A stretch of DNA of 64,000 nucleotides from Xenoacremonium recifei (GCA_012184525.1 WOFQ01000005.1:558001-622000), one strand, 5' to 3'. Counted from the first letter of the stretch, positions 1 through 11,825 are shown. Notes: generated by a model from the letters alone, not told the origin. Numbers and translations: made by a program.

Positions 1-418
1 CCAATCCCACCGCCCACCCCCATCATGATGCCCAAACCTGCCTCCCAAAGCCACAGCCGCAAAGCCACAGCCGCAAAAAAAGAGAAAAAAGGGTGCCCGT
101 GTATACTCCTGTATAACCTCTATCGTTCATCGAGACTTCGTGGTTGTTTTTGTGTGTTTGTTGTGGTTGTAAGCAAAGGTGTTGTCGTCGTGGATAAGGT
201 AGCAATGCGTGCGCAGCGAGAATCGTAGCGGATTTCCAGCCGGTAGGGAAACTTAATAGGTATACAAGGTAAGATCCTGGTGTAGTAGAAGGGACGTCGT
301 CCTCATGATGCATGCGTCGAGGAGATTATGACGATGTCGTCTATGGATGGGTGTTGTCGAGGTTCTTCAACGGTCTGATATCACCCTCTGAAGCTGATTA
401 CAGCCAACTGCATCGTCG
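1..418. other. 3' flank of the Sif2-like gene
   Basis: No gene can be supported here. The stretch lies directly after the stop codon of the minus-strand WD40 gene and probably holds its 3' UTR. The reading frames present are low-complexity and lack family features. A short repeated motif (ccacagccgcaaa) occurs twice near 50-80. Confidence 0.6.
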
Positions 419-2804
419 TTAGTCAGGTGGGCGACAGTTTCCAATGCCGATACGTACCCTGCTATTTGAACCGTAAGCCAGCTTCTGTCCACTGCCATCC
501 CAGCATAGGCAATGCTCGTCCTCCACATCCGACTCCGCGTTGCCCTTGGGGCTCAACCATCCGGGATGCGGCGGCCTAGTCCAGCTCGCCCGGGGCATCG
601 CGTGGCTTCCAACCTTCCAGATAAGAACTTGGCTCGAGGTAGCGCCGGCGATGAAGGCACCGTCTGGGGTGAAGGCTAGGCGCACGATGGGGGAGTCCAT
701 GGTCATGAAGCATTTCTGTTTGTGATCGGGCTGCCGGGCGTTCCATATCAGAATGGCGCAATCGTCTCCTCCGGTGGCAATTAGGCGTTCATCGTCTGGA
801 CAGGGTTGGTTCGGGGGTAGAGGTTGCCATTGCATGGTCGTGATGGCGCCCTGGTGGGCCGAGATCGTCCTCCTCTGACCAGACTCATCCCAAAGCTGTT
901 GCATGTCAGTCACGATCATGAATACCTATAGATAGACAAGTTCTGAGTCTTACGTGGAGGATACCTCGGTCGCTTGAGGTAGCAGCTAGTCGTGAGCGTG
1001 CATCGTAGAGAACCTGAGAGAACGAGTCCTCCTCTTTCGTCTCAAACTTCCGGATCTGCTCTATCGTCGTTTCGGTACAGGTCAAGGAGAGGAGTGTGTC
1101 GCCGCCACAGAGAAGGAAGTCGACATCGCTGGTCCAGGTAGCATCCAGGGGCGTTGCGACAATATCGTGGCCCGGAAGGCCGTAGGTGATGGAGTTTCCA
1201 GAAGGCGAGTAGTACACCGTCACCAAAGCTCCGCCTCGAGCTGGTGAGATGGAGAGCAGGGCCGTGTTAGCAGGGTTCCAGGCAAGCTTTAGGGCTGGCG
1301 GCTCGGTAATTTCGATGGTCTGGATCTCGGTGCCGTCAGCGGACCACAAGCCAATGTAGGCCTTGTCCCTCGACTGCGACTCGGTAGCAACGGCGATGTT
1401 CTGGCCGTCGGACGTCCAGGCGAGAGCCGTCACAGTAGTATCGCGGGCGGCATCGGGATCCAGCAGCGAGAACGACTCCTGGGCCACGTGATCCTGGCCA
1501 CCTCCAGATCCAGCTCCGGATGACGGGGCACGCGAGACGGACCAAACCCGGGCTAGCGCATCGGTTCCAGCAGCCGCCAGGACGGACGGATCCCTGGGGT
1601 TCCACTCGCATTGCAAGAGGATGGGGGCGTTTTCGTTGCTGGCCGCGGTGGCGGGCGAGGAGGGCGTCGTCGCGGCGGCCTCGACGACTGAAGCTGAGCC
1701 GCGCCGGGCATCGTCCAGCAGGTTGATGTAGGTCGTGGTGGGAGCCAGCTCGTCCACCTTGTCGACCTGCGTGCCCTGCTCCGGGCCCTCGGTCCTGGCC
1801 AGCGTCTCCGGCACCTGCTCGCCCTCGTAAGGCGACGGGTAGGCGTGGTTGTCGGCGTGATTCTGGTCCTGCTGCAGTTGCTGGTCCTGCTGGAGCTGGA
1901 GCTGTATCTGCTGCTGCTGCTGGTCGACATCCATGGGCGTGGTCGCAGACACCACCGCGGGGGCGTCGGCGGCGTGCTCAATGCCATTGACGGTGCCGGT
2001 GCTGAGGCGCGGACGCTTGGCCGGCGACTCGTCCGGCTGCTGCTGCGTCGACACCGGCGGCGCCCGTTTCCGCGAGACTTCAATCTCTTCTCCTTCCGCG
2101 TCCTCGTCCTCAGCCTCTGCCTCCATCTCCATCTTCGCAGGCGGACGCTCATTCAGAGGCCCGAAAATGCCGTTTCGGAGCACCTCGGTCACCTCCTCCG
2201 GAGCATCCTCGGAGAACTGCATGTTCCGAAATCAGTCAGCCCGGTGCCATTTCTTCCATATCCATTGCGAGTCGCATCACATCACATCACCACCAGCACA
2301 AACCGAGCACACACGCAGCCCCACTGGGCGATGCGGGATTCGCCCTTCAAGGTCTAAGGGAGGCTTACCTGGCTTCGTGCATGATCTCGCTCAAGCGCCT
2401 GGTACAGAAGGCCGCGATTCACGACCGACACCAGCGCGTGGCTCTTGACGTAGCGCGCAAACGAAAAGTCGCGATGCGGCTTCTGGACGTGCCACTCCTT
2501 CTGGAACTTGGCGGCTGTCTCCCGGTAGTCTACAATCACGAGGTTCAGGGTTAGAGGTTGCGGCCTTCAAGGTCCCGCCACGGGGGGCCAGCGGGGGGTG
2601 AGTTTTGAGGTGCCACATACTGCCTTCCAAGAGGTATCTAGATCAGGCGGGAAAAATGTCAGTGAGCGCTCAAAGCCATGTGCCGTCGCAAAAACAGCGG
2701 GGGGTCGTTGCCGCTGTCGCCGACGACCAGAGGAAAACCGCAAAAACGCACCTCCAGACGAGAAAGTTGACTCTGTCCGAGTCGAGGAATTCCTTGGCGA
2801 CCAT
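419..2804 (-). CDS. SIF2: LisH/WD40 repeat protein, Sif2/TBL1-like (Set3 complex type)
   Basis: Five exons: 2804-2752, 2637-2621, 2529-2369, 2216-954 and 895-419, giving 656 aa. Seen: an N-terminal LisH motif (about residues 9-36, core RVNFLVWRYLLEG), an acidic and Gln-rich linker (about 100-200, with a run of Q near 175-195), then WD40 blades from about residue 275 to the C terminus (for example WNPRDPSVLAAAGTDALARVW and HLWDESGQRRTISAHQGAIT). Known: LisH plus C-terminal WD40 is the layout of yeast Sif2 and animal TBL1/TBL1XR1, scaffolds of the Set3/SMRT histone-deacetylase complexes in the nucleus. The start at 2804 is chosen because it alone gives a complete LisH helix in frame through the 17-nt second exon. 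The last intron uses the branch CTGAC and acceptor ACAG at 896, giving HLWDE. Another LisH-WD40 protein is possible; the family call is firm, orthology moderate. Confidence 0.82.
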
Positions 2805-5800
2805 GGCCGGAGGGAGCGCCGCAACTGGGCGCGGCGTGATTCGCGCAAAGATGAGATTCGGGGGGGCGCGACACGGAGCGTAACGATGCTGGATGAGGTC
2901 TGTGAGGCGGCCCAGAACGGAGAACCGGTTTCTCGGAGCCTCAAGGCGTCAGATACAGGCGATGAGGGGGGTTGGACGGGGAGAGATGCTGAGGCGGCGT
3001 GACGGTCAACGATTGAGGATTGAAGATGCAAGAGAGAGATGAAATTCAAGGTCGGGTGGAGGAATTCGGTACGTACCCCGGGGGGGCTGCAGCCAAGGTC
3101 GCACACGCCTAGCGCCCTGCGGTAAGGAAGCAGCAATGGAACAGGTCAGTCAGTTCCAGTTGGTTTGGCTCCGTCAAGGTGGGCGAGGTACGTACCTCCT
3201 CCCGCTGCTTCACCTCAGATTCGAGAGCCGGCTAGCACGTTAGCGGGCTGGGGAGAGTCCGCTCGGGAGTCAGGCCGCCTAAAACACCCTGAGCTGTGGA
3301 AAAGGACCCCCACTAAGCCGAAAGGAAAACACTCGATCACAGGTCAGGGGTCAGTGGTTAGGAATGAGTGATCAGGTGTTCGGGTTCGGGCTCAGGTTAG
3401 GTAGGATCCAGGTTGAGAATGATCAGTATTGTGGTATATTATACAGAGTGAACATTATGATGTTGGAAGCAGTTGCTGTGTTCCATTTGATGATGCGAAA
3501 ATGGGGTCTTGTTTTGTACTTGTACGACCAGCGCTTGCGTTGGTATCGAACTCACCAAGATAGGCTTAGCGCGCGTCTTGTTTACGGACAAGTGCGTCCC
3601 TCCTACGACACTCACCCAACCTTACCCTGCCGCCAGCCAGGGCTTCTTCGAGTTGGGTTCTAGAGCCGAGAACTACGGCATCTCGTCCACGGCCTTGGGA
3701 TCAGCTGGGTGCGTAGCCCCGGGGAATCGTGTCCTAGCCAGGTGCTCGCTAGGCCCTTGTGCGCCGGCGGCGATGCAAACTCCCGTATGCCCTCGATCTG
3801 ACTCTCCGGCATCACGAATGACGACCCTCAGTTCTATCTCGAATACGTATCGGGCATGCCAGGGTCCCTCTGCCAGCGGACAGGCGCGTCAGGCCGCCAA
3901 CCCAAATCGACGCTGCCCTCTGGTTCAACCGTCGTCCAGGGAGTCCCGGCCGCATCATCCCCTCCCCTCCCGTGTGCCAGCCAACCCATGCAAATCCCGG
4001 GCGCAGCGCAAGACGGTATCGGTACCTCGAGCTACGGGGGGAATCAGCCAATGGCGCCGGCGCCCAACACTTCGTGGACCTCGAAAACGCCTCCACTCCC
4101 GCAGGGCAGGGGAGCGGCACAACCCCTGTTGACGGACAGGGTAGGGTGTCTCTCCCTGGTGCTGCCTGGCTGTGTGTGCGTGTCTCTGCTGAGAGACAAG
4201 ACAGACAGACAGACCGTCTGACACTCACGCGCAGCTGACTGTTCGAGTCGAATCTCGTTCCCCCCTGAAGAGTGCGAAAAACAGCGGATGGGAGCGAGCG
4301 AAGCGGACCGACTGGGGCTGAAGCGACCCGGCACCAAGCCCAGGCGGTTTTTTCGTCGAATCTCTAAAACGGGCCGGGGGGCGCCCAGCTGCCTGGTTGG
4401 TCGCCGGTCCCTTGAAATTTGATGTGGCCTGGCCTGGCCTGGCACTCCTGGTCTGCCCTGCCCTGCCCTGCCACTGCTGCCAGCGGCCCCCCTCCCCGGA
4501 AGGTTTCGATGTTTGAGCGCCGAGCCCGCCAGCCAACCAACCCGCACCCCTGTTGATGATGATGATGATGCTGCTGCGAGCGGGCAGGGCAGGGTAGGGC
4601 AGGGTGACCAGGCAGGGGCCGAGGATCGCAGAAGGCCTCGCGGGTGGTCAGACCCTTTTCTTTGGTCGCCGGTTGATGGCTGGCTGGCACCTCAGTTCGG
4701 GGACTCTCTCGAATGGCGGCGTCGGAAGTGTGCCAGATCGTTCGTTGCAAGTGCTTGATGAGTACCGGTACCTCACCGTCAAAAGGCAAACTCGTGGGAA
4801 TGCCATGGGCGTGCATTTCAATGTTGGCTTCGGGATCGGCCCACCCTCGAAAACCCAATCACGTGCGCGCGACGACCTTTCCATAATCCCCGCCGCGCCG
4901 TTCTCCTTCCATTCCCTTTCGCCTCCCAGAATCTGAGACGGTGCAGATCGGCTGCTAAATTGGGGGAAATCACCCACACCCTTTTCTCTGGTTCCCCATG
5001 CACGGGTACGTACTTTTCGAGATGTGTCAGGCATTGGTCCCGGTCCACGACTGGACTGGCCGCACCTGGAGGGCCACCGCCGGATCGAGCGCTATATCTG
5101 GCCAGAAGCGCTTGTTCGAGGCTTGCAGGGCCACCGCGAGTCCTTGGGCAGCGATAGAGACGAACGAACAACGTTGAAGAATCCGAGTCTCAAAGCGGGC
5201 GGTGATCCCCAGCTCAGTCCGGGCCACCATCCTCCACCGTCACATCGCAACCTTCGCTCCGGCATGCCGCGGCCCTCTCGCCATCCATCCATGGGATCCA
5301 TTGAATCCATGGGGGATGCTCGCTCAGGACTCAGGACCAGGATCCGGACTCTCCTGCCAGGCCCCGCCGAACCGCGCCATCATCTCCCGGCATCCAGCAC
5401 AAGTTCCATGCCATGACGCTTCTGGATGTCCTAGCAATCCCGCCGTTACCTGTCGTTCAACCCTCCCATATCTTGCCATCGAACCCGCCCCTTGCCTTGC
5501 CTTGTCTCCCACCCCCGGAGTGGTCCGCTGGCCCTGTCGACCGGGAAGGGTCCGGATTGTCGACAGGCGCTCGGACAGAACGCACATCTGCTCGCATGCT
5601 CTCCTACCATCGGTTTGTTTCGTTACGTGGCATCACCTAGCTCGGTCCAAGGGGGCCGCCCATCAGCAGCAACGACGGAGCCACATCGACAAGAGTGAGT
5701 GTGTGTGGACGGCGCCTTGTTGGGGCCGAGCCTTAGCTAGCCTCGAGGCTTGGAGATGCGCGTGCTGGCCCTGCTAGGCACTTGTGTCAGGGATCGTACA

Positions 5801-6163
5801 TGTACCTTTGTACTTCCATACCGCACTTCGATATTGCTCATGGATCGAGACAACCGTTGTGGCCACCGTGATCATCGACGCGAGGGCATGAAACGGGGGC
5901 CCAGCGAGACGTCGACGGCGGCAAAAGATACAGAAACATTCGTAGAAGCCTTTCCCCGCCTTCTGGGAGCGATTCACCCGAGGTTCAGTGAGGGTTTTGA
6001 CTGTTCCTCTCCGGCCAACCTTCTTGACTCGTTGACGCTGAATGGCTGTGGCTTGACACATAATGACCTGGATCTGAGCGCTAACAATATCGGTCAGCCC
6101 GACAGCACCACACGCTGTGACAGGCGTGCCTCGAAGACTAGTGCATTCGTTATGTCAAACTGC
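2805..6163. other. Gene-poor stretch upstream of the Sif2-like gene
   Basis: I see no supportable protein gene in these 3.4 kb. The part next to 2804 is the promoter and 5' UTR of the Sif2-like gene. Short simple repeats occur: CCTGG/CCCTG-type tandem units around 4428-4480 and a (GAT)n run near 4553-4570. The many reading frames are GC-rich shadows without domains or consistent splice sites. Confidence 0.6.
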
Positions 6164-6173
6164 AAAAAAGAAA
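6164..6173 (-). terminator. RNA polymerase III terminator of tRNA-Phe
   Basis: On the minus strand six consecutive T (6169-6164) follow the tRNA 3' end by about 9 nt, preceded by a shorter TTT at 6173-6171. A run of four or more T on the coding strand is the known Pol III stop signal. This supports the tRNA being a Pol III gene. Confidence 0.75.
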
Positions 6174-6178
6174 TGGTT

Positions 6179-6306
6179 TGCGGTTTATGTGGATCGAACA
6201 CATGACCTTCAGATCTTCAGTCTGACGCTCTCTAGAGAGATGGTTAGACTTGTTTGTGCTGGAGTTTTGAAAGTTTGACAACTTACCCCAACTGAGCTAA
6301 ACCCGC
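6179..6306 (-). tRNA. tRNA-Phe(GAA) with a spliceosomal-type intron in the D-loop
   Basis: Exon 1 is 6306-6287 (nt 1-20) and exon 2 is 6231-6179 (nt 21-73). The joined 73-nt RNA has standard numbering throughout: D-stem GCTC/GAGC, anticodon arm TCAGA-CTGAAGA-TCTGA with GAA at 34-36, variable loop AGGTC, perfect T-stem ATGTG/CACAT around TTCGATC, and discriminator A73. The A-box (TAGCTCAGTTGGG) and B-box (GTGTTCGATCC) are present. The 55-nt insert 6286-6232 starts GTAAGT, has CTAAC at 6247-6243 and ends CTAG, as in an mRNA intron, and lies between nt 20 and 21. There is no canonical 37/38 intron. One acceptor-stem mismatch (G5/A68) is seen. Known: fungal nuclear tRNA introns sit at 37/38 and are removed by the tRNA endonuclease. 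Whether this gene is active, and which machinery splices it, is inference. Confidence 0.85.
6232..6286 (-). other. Putative spliceosomal intron inside tRNA-Phe
   Basis: This is the 55-nt insert in the tRNA-Phe D-loop. Reading 5' to 3' it has donor GTAAGT, a branch-like TCTAAC, 12 nt from the branch A to the end, a short pyrimidine-rich stretch, and acceptor CTAG. Its length and signals match the protein-gene introns of this window (50-74 nt is typical). No bulge-helix-bulge is evident by eye, but I cannot fold it. Confidence 0.8.
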
Positions 6307-7410
6307 TTTGGTGATATTGTCTCGGCTTAATGCCCTCTATGCGGGCCGCGCCGATTCAGGACGTGATGCCGCTGTAGGGTAGATGCATACGATGAGAGTT
6401 GATAACTCAGTATCAGTCCCGTTCATTAGGAGCAATGATGCATTGACTTGATATCTTATGGGTTGTTGAATGTCTCTATACACATGACGACTGATCCGAG
6501 TGCAGCCGGTTTTGGGTGGTGGTGTTGCGTGTGCATATGCATCATGCAGGACAATGGTGCAGCGCATTCCGACATTGGATTCGGGCCAACTCGGTATCAT
6601 CAAAACCGAGAGTAGGAGCCCGATATCGCTGGCGCATCAGCAAACTCCAACAAGATTGACAATAAGCAACACGCAAAAGGGACTTGCTCCTCGGCCAATG
6701 CCTGATGTTCCGCATATCTCTGTATCACTATGGCCCGTCTGCCGCGTCTCGCCTGCACGACATGCCCGATTCCGTTCCCGTTCTCATGCAGCCCCACCTG
6801 CTCTTTCAAGGGTTGATGCATGTCGGATCATCAGCAGATGTTTGTCTGTCTGCTCTATTAGGCATTGATTGGAGTTGACTTTTGAAGAAATAACCACTGA
6901 AATTCTGTGAGACTCCCGAGTTTTCCGAATTTCCCGAGCCTGCCTATCGCGATGGCTAGCCATCTGTGTAGATGTCTACGAGTAAGTGTGTCATTGAAGA
7001 TTAAAATGCCACTTTGAGACTTCACCTAGGAGGGGTCTCGAGGGTTTGAGAGCTGAGTTTAATACCTCTTAAACATACACTGATTCCCCATTGGTACAAT
7101 AACGTCCCTATTTTACGACTTCATGTGTTGCCCAAATGTGTCTCATTCAACATCGAATCCGGCAGTTCAAGTGGGTCTTCATTATGGCCTCAGGCTAGTC
7201 CTGCGCCACTCCGCCTTAGCCTCATGTGGCTTGCCAGAGGACACCTTCGACCTCCACCAAGAAAAGGGTCATGAACCATCTGCTCCAGCCTCACCCACAT
7301 CCTTTGACAGCAGCTCCCTTCCCCGCGGCCTTCCCTCGATGACGCCCGTCGCCCGCCACTGCAACCCCGTCTCGGCCTCCGCACGCACCTAGAAGCCCGC
7401 CGTCGATAAG
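6307..7410. other. Intergenic stretch between tRNA-Phe and TMEM115-like gene
   Basis: No gene can be supported. The first bases are the 5' flank of the minus-strand tRNA. The right end, from roughly 7100, is probably the promoter and leader of the plus-strand membrane-protein gene. Frames here are short and without recognisable domains. Confidence 0.55.
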
Positions 7411-8576
7411 ATGCCGCCCCGAATAAACATCCCGCCTGTGACGCGCATCGTCCTTATTGCGCTGCTCGCCCAGTCTATCCTCAGCGCGGCGATCCGCTAC
7501 CGCCAATGGACTGCACATGCTGATATCGTCATCCCCTACCTGACGCTCGTGCCGCAGCTGTCGCTGATCTATCCGTGGACGTTCCTGACTGCGACGCTTG
7601 TTGAGAGCAATGTGTTCACCCTCGCCATCGCCGGATCGACGCTCTTCTATGGCGGCCGATATCTCGAGCGAGCTTGGTCCTCGGCCGAGCTCGCCAAGTT
7701 TCTGGTTCTGGTGTCGCTGATCCCTAATATGATGACGTTCTGCGTTATGATCTTCTTCTTTACGCTGACACGCAACGAGAGCTGGACGTATGTGTCTTTC
7801 CCTCTCTCCTGACACCTCCCCCCAAGCTCCTTAACGGAACACTTCCACTGACACTCCTCAGTCTCACCGTCATCGCCGGCACCATCCCCGTCCAGATCGC
7901 CTTCCTCGTCGCCTTCACGCAGCTCATCCCCGCTCACACGGTTACACTCTTCCGCGGGCTTGTGTCCCTCCGCGTCCCGCGCTTCCCGCTGCTCTACATG
8001 GGCGCCATCCTCGCCCTCTCGCTCACGCCGCTGCTCTCGCGCGCCGCATTCTATCTTGCCTGCTCCGGCTTCCTCGTCAGCTGGACATACCTGCGCTTCT
8101 ATAAGCCCGTCTTCCCCGACCTCGACTCCTCGCAGCCTGCCCACATGCGCGGCGACGCCAGCGAGACCTTCGCCTTCGCCGAGTTCTTCCCCGGGCCCGT
8201 CAAGCCCGCCGTCGCCGCCTTCGCCGACCAGATCTTCGCCGTGCTCGTCGCCCTACGCGTTTGCCGGCCCTTCTCGGCTGCCGATATCGCGCGCCATGAC
8301 GGCAACGCTCACCTGCTTTCTAGGGGCGGACCTGGCGGTGCGCGCGCCGAGGCCGAGCGTCGACGAGCCATCGCCTTGCGCGCACTCGACCAGCGTCTAC
8401 ACGCTGCTACAGCTGGTGCTGCGGCGCCACGACCGCCTCCGCCTGTCCAGCCTACTGGGCCGACGGTGCACACACAGCCGGCGCCGGCTACCCAAACGGC
8501 CATGACCTCGCAGCCCGCCCCTATGTTGGGCGAGACGAAGTTCGAGCCGGACCACGACGATGCCGAGAAGAGCTGA
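7411..8576 (+). CDS. TMEM115/rhomboid-like Golgi membrane protein (DUF1751)
   Basis: Two exons, 7411-7787 and 7862-8576, with a 74-nt intron (GTATGT..CTCAG), give 363 aa. Seen: an N-terminal hydrophobic helix (TRIVLIALLAQSILSAAI), then several membrane helices up to about residue 210, including FGGR-like YGGRYLERAWSS, followed by a cytosolic Pro/Ala-rich tail. Known: TMEM115 and its fungal relatives are multi-pass, rhomboid-like Golgi proteins without a protease dyad, linked to retrograde Golgi traffic. The length and the layout of membrane part plus soluble tail fit that family. The gene is convergent with the minus-strand membrane-protein gene that ends at 9123. Confidence 0.82.
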
Positions 8577-9122
8577 ACCTCCGGACCTGGACCTCGCGGA
8601 ACTGCGTTCGATGTAGTATAGACCAAGCTCATTGTACGAGAGGGGTGACGAAGACTCCCGTTTGGTGCATGGATTCTTTAATTGTTCCTTCTATACCTTT
8701 TTCTTATGGTTTCTTTTCTTGGAAGGGATGGGAAAGGGGAGTTCTTATCGACTTTGTCTACGGGTTAAAAGACGGGAGGGGTGAGACGGAGAGCAGAGCG
8801 GTCATAGCACTAGCGATGATTTGATAGCCGGAAAGCTCATGATGTCTACCGCATTTGTGCGTCTCGTTTGATGTGGCTGCGTTTACTCTGAGCATGAGCC
8901 CAAACGAGGTTTTTACGTATTATTCCGTGTCTCAGGCATTTGTTGCGCAGGAGCTTGGAATGTTCATGAGATCGTGAGACTTTTAATAAAGAAATACTAT
9001 AACGAGGGACTAAGTCGAAGATCCTACCATGGTAAAGGATTGTTTTCCTGTTTATGTCCATCATACCCTTGAATATCCCATCCATGAGTTCTTCCCCAGA
9101 TCCAAGCTCTGTATGCTGCTGC
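8577..9122. other. Convergent 3' intergenic region
   Basis: This lies between two converging stop codons (8576 plus, 9123 minus). It probably holds the two 3' UTRs. I see no gene or RNA feature. Confidence 0.6.
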
Positions 9123-11825
9123 TTATTCATTGACCGACTTCGATGGAGTCTCCTGAATTGGATACCCCTCAGTGGTAGGATCCCGCGTAGTTGGTAATCC
9201 TGCTACTGGCTTCCTGGTGATGGGCTTCCTTGCGATGGCCTGCTGACCGACAGGTCTCTCAACACGAATCTGCTCAGTCAGGAACTTCTCGGCTAGAGGC
9301 TTGTCGGACGTCGGCTCCTCTACGGGAGACACTTCAAATTCAGCGTCCCCAGTGACAGGTTGCTTGCCAGTTGGTGATACAGGGCCAAGCTGTTCAGAGG
9401 TAGGCGTCACTGTGGATATCTTGGTGACAGGCTTCTGACTTGAAGGCTTCTCAGTGTCTTGCCCCTCGGTGATGGATGGTATTTCAAATATCATCAAGTC
9501 TTGATCCCCGAGCTCTAGCGCCGGAATAAGCCCCGGCGTAGAATCTGTAGTGCTGGCTGGTGGTGACGTCGTAACCGGGACTGGAACAGGAGCCAGAGCT
9601 GGAGCTGGAGTCGGAGCTGAAGAAGCAGTCAAGACTTGGACCGTAGTTGGAGCGATAGGCGTACTTGTAGTCACTGGCAGTGTTGAGGTCTGAGTCGGGG
9701 TCTGCGGTTGCGGCTGATCAAAGAGTGTAGGCGCTGGTACCAATGCTGGAGTCTCGCCCGGTGCTGAGGTCGTAGCCATGATAGTTTGATCGGGATCAGG
9801 AACGGGAGCTGGAATCGAAGTTGGAACCGGAGTTGACGTAGAGGCTGCAGATAAACTTTGAGATACTGTTTGAGCTGAAATAGGAGCTGCGGTCTGAGAT
9901 AGATCCGAAGCCTGACTGGTACCCCCTGACTGCGTCTGCGCCTGTGTCGGAGCCTCAGCTCCAGGAGCATGGTCTGTGACCTGAGGCAACGGTGTCTGTT
10001 GTTGCTGACCAGACCAAGCAGCCATTGTCTCAAGAAGAGGCGTCTCTCCAGTATTGTCCATGAAATAACCCTGCTGCTGGCCCGGCGACGGTGTCCAGGT
10101 TGACCACGGTGTGAATGGAGACGGCTGAGCCATGGTGCCAGGAGTAGGAATGACTGGCTGTGTCGTAACATCGTAGGATACCTTGATGGGGCCAGACTGA
10201 GACGATTCGGCTGACGGCAGCGCTCCATGTGGTTGACTGGCGCCCCCATCCTGAGTCCCGGAGTGCTGAGGCTCAAGAGTATTTCCTGGAGGACCGCCTG
10301 AAGAGTTTTGAGCATCGATCTTCTCCCGTTCCTCTTCGTCCAGTTCCTTTTTGCGAAGCCTGGCCTCCCTTCGCTTGTCAAATTGCTCTACAAGCTATTA
10401 GACTATTGCTGCCGTAGTAAAGGAGGATAACTCACCATTTGCCATACCCACGAGTGTGAATAGGATGAGAAGATTCGACATGATAGGTACCATCTGCCCG
10501 AATGAGGTCGGATCGTTCTCCGAGTTAACACCATTTCCATCGCTGGTCAGCCATTTTGACTTCTGCACCCAGAGTCGTAGCCTCATGATGTACCAGCCTG
10601 ACGTGACAACGACCCAGACGCCGATGCCAACGCCACAGAATGAGTACAGGCCCAGAACATGGTGTCCAAACCACTTCAGGCGCCGCATAGCCATTTCGTC
10701 CTTGATTCGCGGCGCGGCTCTGTGGTCGTTCGGCAGGCCAGGCTCCGTTTGGCTCCGGCATGAGCCACATGCGAGTGCGAGGAAGAAGCGGCGACACTTG
10801 GCGACGAGGGCTTTACGCACACCCTTCTTCTTGGCCTGGCCGCGGCGAATCCACATGCAGATCTCGGCAATAGTCGAGGCAATAAACCAAAGGAGGATGA
10901 CGATGTACTGGTACCAGCCCTCGATGTGGTTGCCCAGGAAGCTGAGACCATGGACAGATTCCTGCAGCGAGTCTCCTAGTTTAGACGCATCGGTCTGGTA
11001 GCACGCGGCTGGGAGGAAGATGGGACTATTGACGGTATTCCACGGCGGTACCTTGGTGGGAAATGGGTTGCTGGTGCTGGTGTTCTGGTTAGAGAGCAAT
11101 ATACCCGTCACAAGAAAGACACCAAAGCTGCATAGAACCCGGACAGCCGCCATCCAGGGGAACCTCCAGTATGCACGAACGACAGTGATGGCCATGAGAT
11201 GCGTGGCGCAGGTCAACAGCATCATGTTGGCGACGATGTTATAGTGGTACACGGTGATCTTGCAGCCGCTGAAGTAGCGCAGCGTGACGGCGTAGGCACC
11301 GCCCGAGAAGATCTGCGTGTCGCTGCAGGCAAGGACCATGGCTTCGACGATGTCGGCGGCGTTGGGCTTGATCGAGCCCCAGCGGATGCCGGGTGTCCTA
11401 TAAGTGTGGTTAGAGATACAGTAGGGTGAGATGTTGCTTGGTGGTTACGAACCTCCAGCAGAATGGGAACACATCGTGTTTCCACATCCTCCAGAAGACG
11501 GAGAAGAGCGAGAGGATTAAGGCGGTACCGGTGACTGCTATGAAACTTGCAGTGATCTGGATGTTGTCAGTTGCTGGCTCTTGTTTGATAATGCTTGGGT
11601 TTCTTTCAACGCACTCCGACTCCGGCAATATCAGGGTCTCCAGGGAATTGTCCCATTGTCATGTTGGCAGCGATGTAAGTATGGTTGATAGGAGGATCCG
11701 TATATTTTGCTGTGCAATTGATAGTGACACCGTAACGTCTAAAATACTGTGTTAGTTGAATGCTTGATCCCAAATTGATGGCTCCCTTACGCCGCACAGA
11801 CATCAACCGAGACGTATGCACCCAT
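9123..11825 (-). CDS. Unrecognised multi-pass membrane protein with Pro/Thr-rich tail
   Basis: Five exons, 11825-11791, 11738-11615, 11556-11453, 11397-10436 and 10387-9123, give 829 aa. Seen: a short Cys-containing N-terminal part with N-glycosylation sequons (NCT, NHT, NMT), a first helix near residues 54-72 (ITASFIAVTGTALILSLFSV), then a WGS motif and a conserved-looking block around GGAYAVTLRYFSGCKITVYH. About six further helices follow, the last ending near residue 407. The last exon encodes a 420-residue hydrophilic tail, charged at first (EQFDKRREARLRKKELDEEE), then rich in P, T, Q and S with short repeats such as KPITRKPVAG. I do not recognise a family with known function. The layout suggests a plasma-membrane or organelle membrane protein with a long cytosolic tail. 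The third intron has the unusual donor GTTCGT. Confidence 0.75.

Noticed and set aside
4428..4480. CCTGG/CCCTG tandem units
   Set aside because: Too short and irregular to be a minisatellite or CRISPR-like array; simple sequence drift is enough.
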